Origin: Varanus komodoensis
Taxonomy: Eukaryota; Chordata; Lepidosauria; Squamata; Varanidae
Assembly (NCBI RefSeq): GCF_004798865.1
Contig: NW_025336481.1
Coordinates: forward strand, 28,486,863-28,550,862
Length of the DNA: 64,000 bases
Direction of reading: 5' to 3'
The position numbers and the translations under genes are program-made. This document shows positions 59,635-64,000 of the stretch, one piece after another (the first letter of the stretch is position 1; each line of letters begins with the position of its first letter). The notes below the pieces were generated by a model. The model was not told the origin of the DNA, made no database searches, and worked only from the letters and a program-made list of their open reading frames with translations.

Positions 59635-59710
59635 TATTTATTTATATTTTAATTCCACCCTTTCTCCAAGAAGCTCAGAGTGTATGCCAAGATCTACACA
59701 TCTTATCTCC
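59635..59710 (-). mobile_element. Possible MIR/L2-type tail fragment
   Basis: 'atttatttatattttaattc' followed by 'caccctttctccaagaagct' and 'cagagtg' has the order of a reversed MIR/L2 tail, weakly preserved. Confidence 0.4.
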
Positions 59711-59800
59711 ACACAATGTGGCAGTTTGACTAAAAGTGCAGATGGTCTAGCCAACTTCCCCTAACCCAATGTTCTCCGGGTGTTCTGGCCTTCAACTCTA

Positions 59801-60352
59801 TAAGAGGACAAGAAGAGCCACGTGGATCTGATCAAAGGTCCAGCATTGTGCTCACATAGTGGCAATCATCCATCCAAGGGAAACCCATAAGTGGGACATG
59901 AATGCAAGAGTACCCTTCTACCAATGTTTGCTAGCCAACTGGTGTAGACATATGGTCTCTGATACTGAATGTAGCACATAGCCTTCAAGTCTAGTAGCCA
60001 TTAATGGTCCTATTCCCCATGAATTTGTCCAACCTCCTTCCTTCCATATTGGTGGTGTTCACTATATCTTGTGGAAGTGAAATCTATAATTTAACTATGA
60101 GCAGAGGGAAGAAGTACTTCCTTTTATCCGTCCTGAATCTCCCACCAATCAGTTTTAGGAGATGATCCCAGATTATAGCACTATGAGAGGGAGAAATGTT
60201 TCTTTCTCCACTTTCTGCACACCTATATCACGATGTATCTCTTAACTTCTTTTCTTCTAAACAGCCTGAGATGCTGTTTTCCCCATACAGGAGTTGCTCC
60301 AGTCCCTTGATCATTTTAGTTGCCCTTTCTAGAATACATTTTCCCAACTCTC
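59801..60352 (-). mobile_element. CR1 LINE 3' region
   Basis: 'acaagaagagccacgtggat', 'atcaaaggtccagcattgtg', 'gtagccattaatggtccta', 'aagtacttccttttatccgt', 'cctgaatctcccaccaatca' and, at the end, 'agtcccttgatcattttagt' are colinear with the CR1 copies at 51.6 and 52.9 kb. It is the best-preserved CR1 of the window in its right half. Confidence 0.82.
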
Positions 60353-61650
60353 CCTGTTTAGGTGCAGTGATGAGAACTTTTGTTGCTGGGAAAATTAATT
60401 TCTCCCCAGCTACTATGAAGACTGCAGCTAAACTCAGAGGCAACAGGGAAGTCTGAGAGGGTAGCAGAGGCTGCTATTGTCACTGTTGATCAAAAAGCCC
60501 CAGTGCTTCACCACTGAGCTCTGCCTCCACTAGACTGCTGCTCACGCCTCGGCAGAGGTATCTGGCTTGAGTGCCAACTGTAAAAGCAGCATCCTCATAT
60601 TCCCTTGATTTGAGCAAAGCAAAGCAAGGCAATACAGATCTGTCTTTGCTTCCTCATTGTATACTGTACTTGGAAATGGAAATAACATTCTACCCTTCAC
60701 CAGGCACACTGATTTGCATGCATGCACTTCTCACTATATTCTATCCACACGAGCAGATAAAACATAATTGTGCGTCAGAGGAAGGATAGTGAGCCAGAAC
60801 ATGCCATTGTAATGGTGTGCTCATCTTTAAACATGTGCTAACATACTTTTTAAACTCTGTGCATGATTTAAGTTAAAATACTTACTTTTCCAAATATTTA
60901 TTTAAAAAGATAATAAAGATAAAATCTATCCTCCAAAGCACTTTGGCACAATTTACTGCTACACCAACAGCAATAACAACAACAAACATACTGTTTAAAT
61001 GAAACCAACAAAAACGTACCAGGTTTGTGGAAGTGAAGGGGCAACAGAGTTTAGTCACCCACTATACACTGCTCACATCACCAAGATGAAAAGCAGAAAG
61101 CAGGCCATCTGCATCCAACAACCAGGTTCCATCCAGATGTGCTGCTGTACTGCTATGATTCCCAGCTGACTTGGCAGGGGTGATGGGAGCTGTAGTCCAG
61201 CACATTTGGAAGGTGCCATTTTGGGAAAAGCTTTCACACACTTCAGAGATTTCACTGCTGCCCCTTTCCTTCCCAAATGTTGATTTGTGAAAGCTCCCAG
61301 AAGAAACATGACGCATGGTGAAAATGCTTGCTCTGATGACAGCATAATGCAGGCAACCAGTTAAGAGTGAAAAAACCTGGAGTGGCAATTCTAGAGTTTG
61401 CATCCTGCTTGGAAGAAGACAAGCTCTCTGTGTAGGGTTCTACCCACAGTGGCGATCAGAGTAAGAAAATGGATGGAAGAAAGAAAAGGGAAACCTCTGA
61501 ACAGCAGCTTTGCCAACCTGACATCCCCAAATCTACAGATCCCAGCATCTCCCAGTGAGTAAAACTTTCATTTGACCACCAAAGTTGCAAGGCTACCGTA
61601 CAGTCATGGCTGGTCCTGTCTGCCTACCTGAGAGGGATGGACACAAAAAG
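60353..61650. other. Unannotated non-coding stretch left of the CpG-rich region
   Basis: No gene or confident repeat was recognised. Confidence 0.4.
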
Positions 61651-62075
61651 GCTGTAATCCTGCACACTCCTTTTCAGGAGTCTCATTGGAGCCAGAAGAA
61701 TTTACATTCCAAGCATACGTGCACCAGCAGCACAATGCAATCCTAGGAATGCCTATTCAGAATGATGTCCCGATTTTAATGGGGCTTACTCCAGATAACG
61801 GCGTGTATGCAACTGCAGTCTTAGAGTGCGATCCTATGCACGCTTAGGCGGAAAGAAGTCCTCCAAGCCCAGCATTCCTCAAAGCACTGTACATGCATAG
61901 GATAGCGCCTTGGACCAATTTTCTCGGCAAGCGAAGCTCCCACTGAAATCAGTGGGACGTCCTTTAAGCCAGAACTTACTTGAGGCACAACGTTATGCAA
62001 ATTTAGGGGGAAAGACCTTTTGTTCAATCGTAAAACAGAACCTTTTTTCTGTCTGCACTTGCATAGGGTTGCTCC
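61651..62075. repeat. Cluster of four or more short palindromic repeats
   Basis: Copies follow each other with little space: 61651-61722 ('gctgtaatcctgcac' start), 61734-61822 ('caatgcaatcctagg' start, 'ggggcttactccagata' inside), 61823-61910 ('tgcgatcctatgcacgctta' start, 'catgcataggatagcgcc' end) and 61930-62010 ('ccactgaaatcagtgggacg', 'acttacttgag'). A terminal scrap 'cttgcatagggttgctcc' lies at 62057-62074. No tandem unit of fixed length is seen, so this looks like repeated insertion and not a satellite. Confidence 0.6.
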
Positions 62076-62129
62076 CTTTGGCTCTCCGAGATCCCCCAGC
62101 GAGAAGATCTACGTGAAGGGAAAGCCAAG

Positions 62130-62620
62130 CAGAAGATACAGTTGGCCACCAGAAGGGCGTGACAGGGGCCCCTGCGAGCGGCTCCGTTCCAGCCTCGGAC
62201 CCCGCGAAGCGGAGGGCGGAGGGAGGCAAGCGCCGCGGCGCTGCTACGACTTCTTGGCGCCTTCGCTCTGAGAGCGGCTCTTGCGCCGCGTTATCCCTCG
62301 GAAGAGGGGCGGGTGGCGGGGAGTGAAGCCGCCCGCGCCAGCCGCGGCGGAGGGGTGGGTGCGCGCGTGAGGCAGAGAGAAGCCGACGCGATTACTTCAG
62401 AATTTATTTAAGGGCTGGTGGAAACCACTGCGGCAGCTTCCAGGGGAAGCCCCAGCCCGGGGAGGGGGCGCCGGGAACACGCCTCCGCGCCCTCGATCCG
62501 CGCGCTGCCCGGCCGCCGCAGCCCCACCGCGGGGCTGCCTCGGGGACTGTCCGAGCGGGCCGCCTGCCCTGCTTTGTAGGGTGTCCCTAGGATGGCGAGC
62601 GATGGGACCGATGGCACGCG
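62130..62620. promoter_or_regulatory. CpG island, left block
   Basis: The composition changes abruptly to GC-rich. In 62161-62340 I count 25 CpG dinucleotides in 180 bp, against almost none in comparable stretches to the left. A GC box (ggggcggg, 62306-62313) and GC-box-like 'ggtggcgggg' lie inside. CpG density like this marks unmethylated promoters in vertebrates. No exon could be assigned and the direction of transcription is unknown. Confidence 0.75.
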
Positions 62621-62639
62621 ATATGCGATTTTTGCAAAA

Positions 62640-62678
62640 GGGGGGGGAGGGGAAGGAAGGAAGGAAGGAAGGAAGGAC
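62640..62678. repeat. G-run and (GGAA)n microsatellite
   Basis: A G9 run at 62640-62648 is followed by about six ggaa units. It lies between the two CpG-rich blocks. Confidence 0.9.
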
Positions 62679-62767
62679 TCTCCTTTGACTAGGCTACTTT
62701 TCCGATGAGATCAGTTCGAAGGCCCGATTGCTCGTAATAACTTCTTGGGGACCGAGTGTCCAATCAG

Positions 62768-62775
62768 TCCCAAAA
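62768..62775 (+). promoter_or_regulatory. Possible CCAAT box
   Basis: 'gtccaatcag' carries a CCAAT core between the two CpG-rich blocks. The motif is common by chance, so this is only supportive. Confidence 0.2.
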
Positions 62776-63129
62776 TAATGGAATGGGGCTTGGTGGAGAG
62801 AGGGAGAAATGGGATAGTTTTGCGTGGGTTCATACATAAAGCTAGTTTGTGGCGTGACTTTTATCTTCCTCTGTCCTCACACACTTGGAGAGCAGTCTGG
62901 CACCTTTCCCTCTTACGGGGAAGAAGATCGACTACCAGGGAGAGAGAGATGAATGGTTTTCGAAGGGCTTGTAAATCAGGAGACGTGAATGGTCCTTTCT
63001 CAATGAATGCGCACTGGCTCATCACATGATGGTGAATTTTCAGTTCTTCTAGAAGTTGAACCTCTTGAGAAAGGGCCGGCAGGAACATCTTGTAATGATC
63101 CTCAACCGCTATGCGCTGTGTACCGTGAT

Positions 63130-63340
63130 CGCCGAGTAAGTCCCATTCGTCACACGGGGACCTAGGCAGCAATCCTGTGCTCACTTGCCTCGGCGTAAGT
63201 GCCATCAAGCTCAGTGGGGCTTGCTTCCGAGTAGGAAGCGTAAGCGCGCAGCGTAAGGCGTGCAATCCGCTTAGCTCGAAGAGGGCGCCAATGCATGAGC
63301 CGAGCCTTGCTTTGGAGTAAGCCTGCATAGGGGCTGTGCT
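63130..63340. repeat. Second cluster of short palindromic repeats inside the CpG-rich region
   Basis: A partial copy ('gccgagtaagtcccattcg') at 63131-63149 is followed by a fuller copy at 63166-63240 ('gcagcaatcctgtgctcac', 'ctcagtggggcttgcttcc', 'gagtaggaagcg') and by scraps to 63340 ('ggagtaagcctgcatagggg'). Here the CpG sites inside the repeat are kept, unlike in copies elsewhere. Confidence 0.55.
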
Positions 63341-63479
63341 CCTCGAGTATGCAAACTACCTATTTTTTAAAAGTATTATTTTCCTTCGAGGCTCTATTTA
63401 TTTAACAAATCGGCCTGCCTTTTCACTGAGAAAGCTGGCAATCAGCAGGCGGTTTCAGCAGCCGCTTTGCAAAGTTGGC

Positions 63480-64000
63480 ATCCAAAGCAAGAGAAATCCC
63501 TTCCTCTCCCCCCCGCCCCCCGCAGCCATGCCCACTCCCGCCCTGAAGCGCTGACTTTCCCTGCCAGGAAGGGGGGAGGAAAAAAGGAGATGCTGGAGCT
63601 TTAAGAGCCGCCTCCCCCCCTCTCCTCCGCCTAACAATGGTTTCAACCGAGCTCTGCTTTTCAAAGCAAAAAATCGTAATATGCCATTTTTCTCATGGAC
63701 GTTTCCCCCTTTCGGCTGCCGGCGAAGTGACAGGAGGAAAATGCTGAGGTGCCGCCACGCCGCCGCCGCCACCCGAAGGGGACTGGGGTGGGCTCCTTCG
63801 GGCGTCTGCTTGGACCGGGAGCGGCAGCCCTGCTAGGGGGGCGCGCTGAGCGGCGGCCCGGCAGTGCGCGCGCGAGGGAGCGCCCCTCGGGAGGGGAGCG
63901 CGCGAGAGGCTGAACGTGGCCCCGATTCCCTGAGGACGCGGAAGGAAGACCCAGCATTAGGTACGGCAAGCTGCCTCGCCCGTCGGCGCAGCCCTCCCCG
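63480..64000. promoter_or_regulatory. CpG island, right block, open at window edge
   Basis: CpG density rises again. In 63841-63900 I count 12 CpGs in 60 bp. A (gcc)n run lies at 63751-63771, as is common in 5' UTRs or near start codons. C-rich tracts at 63505-63525 precede 'cgcag', a possible splice acceptor. A possible donor 'tag|gtacgg' lies at about 63959. No open frame can be matched to a protein, and the block continues beyond the window. It most likely contains the promoter or first exon of a gene that starts here or just outside. Confidence 0.7.
63741..63836 (+). other. Short open frame in the CpG island (31 codons), possible uORF
   Basis: An ATG with A at position -3 opens a 31-codon frame that includes four consecutive alanines from the gcc run and ends at a TAG. 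If the island is transcribed rightwards it would be an upstream frame in the 5' leader. It could equally be chance, and no family is recognised. Confidence 0.2.

Noticed and set aside
63661-63969. 102-codon minus-strand frame in the CpG island
   Set aside because: The frame is open because GC-rich DNA has few stops. It has arginine/proline-rich low-complexity content, begins at a non-ATG codon and shows no domain.
1-64000. CRISPR arrays, operons, bacterial-type promoters or terminators
   Set aside because: The window is clearly vertebrate nuclear DNA; no spaced direct-repeat array or compact gene layout exists.

Overview
This is vertebrate nuclear DNA, most probably from a squamate reptile (lizard or snake). 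The evidence is the repeat content. There is a BovB-type RTE LINE, a tRNA-derived SINE of the Sauria-SINE type that shares BovB-like 3' sequence, many L2-clade and CR1 LINE copies, CORE/MIR-type SINEs, hAT-like non-autonomous DNA transposons, a DIRS-like fossil, and many copies of a short palindromic repeat of about 80 bp. I cannot name the species or the locus from the sequence. No host protein-coding exon could be recognised anywhere, and nearly all longer open frames are either pieces of LINE reverse transcriptases or chance frames.

Layout. 1-19 kb is AT-rich intergenic or intronic DNA with scattered old repeats: a MIR-type SINE at 0.6 kb, CR1 plus L2 pieces at 3.4-4.8 kb, L2 tails at 8 kb, a SINE and a CR1 tail at 10.4-10.8 kb, a 435-bp hAT-like element with a perfect 8-bp target duplication at 14.3 kb, and an old L2 at 16.8-18.0 kb. 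19-23 kb holds a heavily decayed DIRS-like element on the minus strand with a younger L2 3' end beside it. 25-31 kb has a CR1 tail, L2 tails and an old RTE copy. 33-43 kb is the busiest interval: three copies of a TIR element, two MIR-type SINEs, a young 5'-truncated BovB with a 12-bp target duplication, a perfect 18-bp hairpin, a second hAT-like element, an intact tRNA-SINE with a 12-bp target duplication, and a BovB tail.

45.06-47.40 kb is the best-preserved element, a 2.3-kb minus-strand L2 with an almost open reverse transcriptase. 50.9-54 kb has a possible second DIRS-like fragment and two CR1 copies. A 100-N assembly gap lies against a GGAA microsatellite at 54.5 kb. 56-60 kb carries a SINE, an L2 tail and another CR1. 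From 61.6 kb to the right edge the composition changes sharply: a cluster of the short palindromic repeat is followed by two CpG-rich blocks (62.1-62.6 and 63.5-64.0 kb) with GC boxes, which is what a vertebrate promoter or first-exon region looks like. The gene it would serve is probably outside or just at the edge of the window.

How the parts relate: BovB probably supplied the enzymes for the tRNA-SINE, and L2 for the MIR-type SINEs, as known for these families. The rest of the window reads as a roughly 60-kb gene-poor flank, or a large intron, next to one CpG-island promoter.
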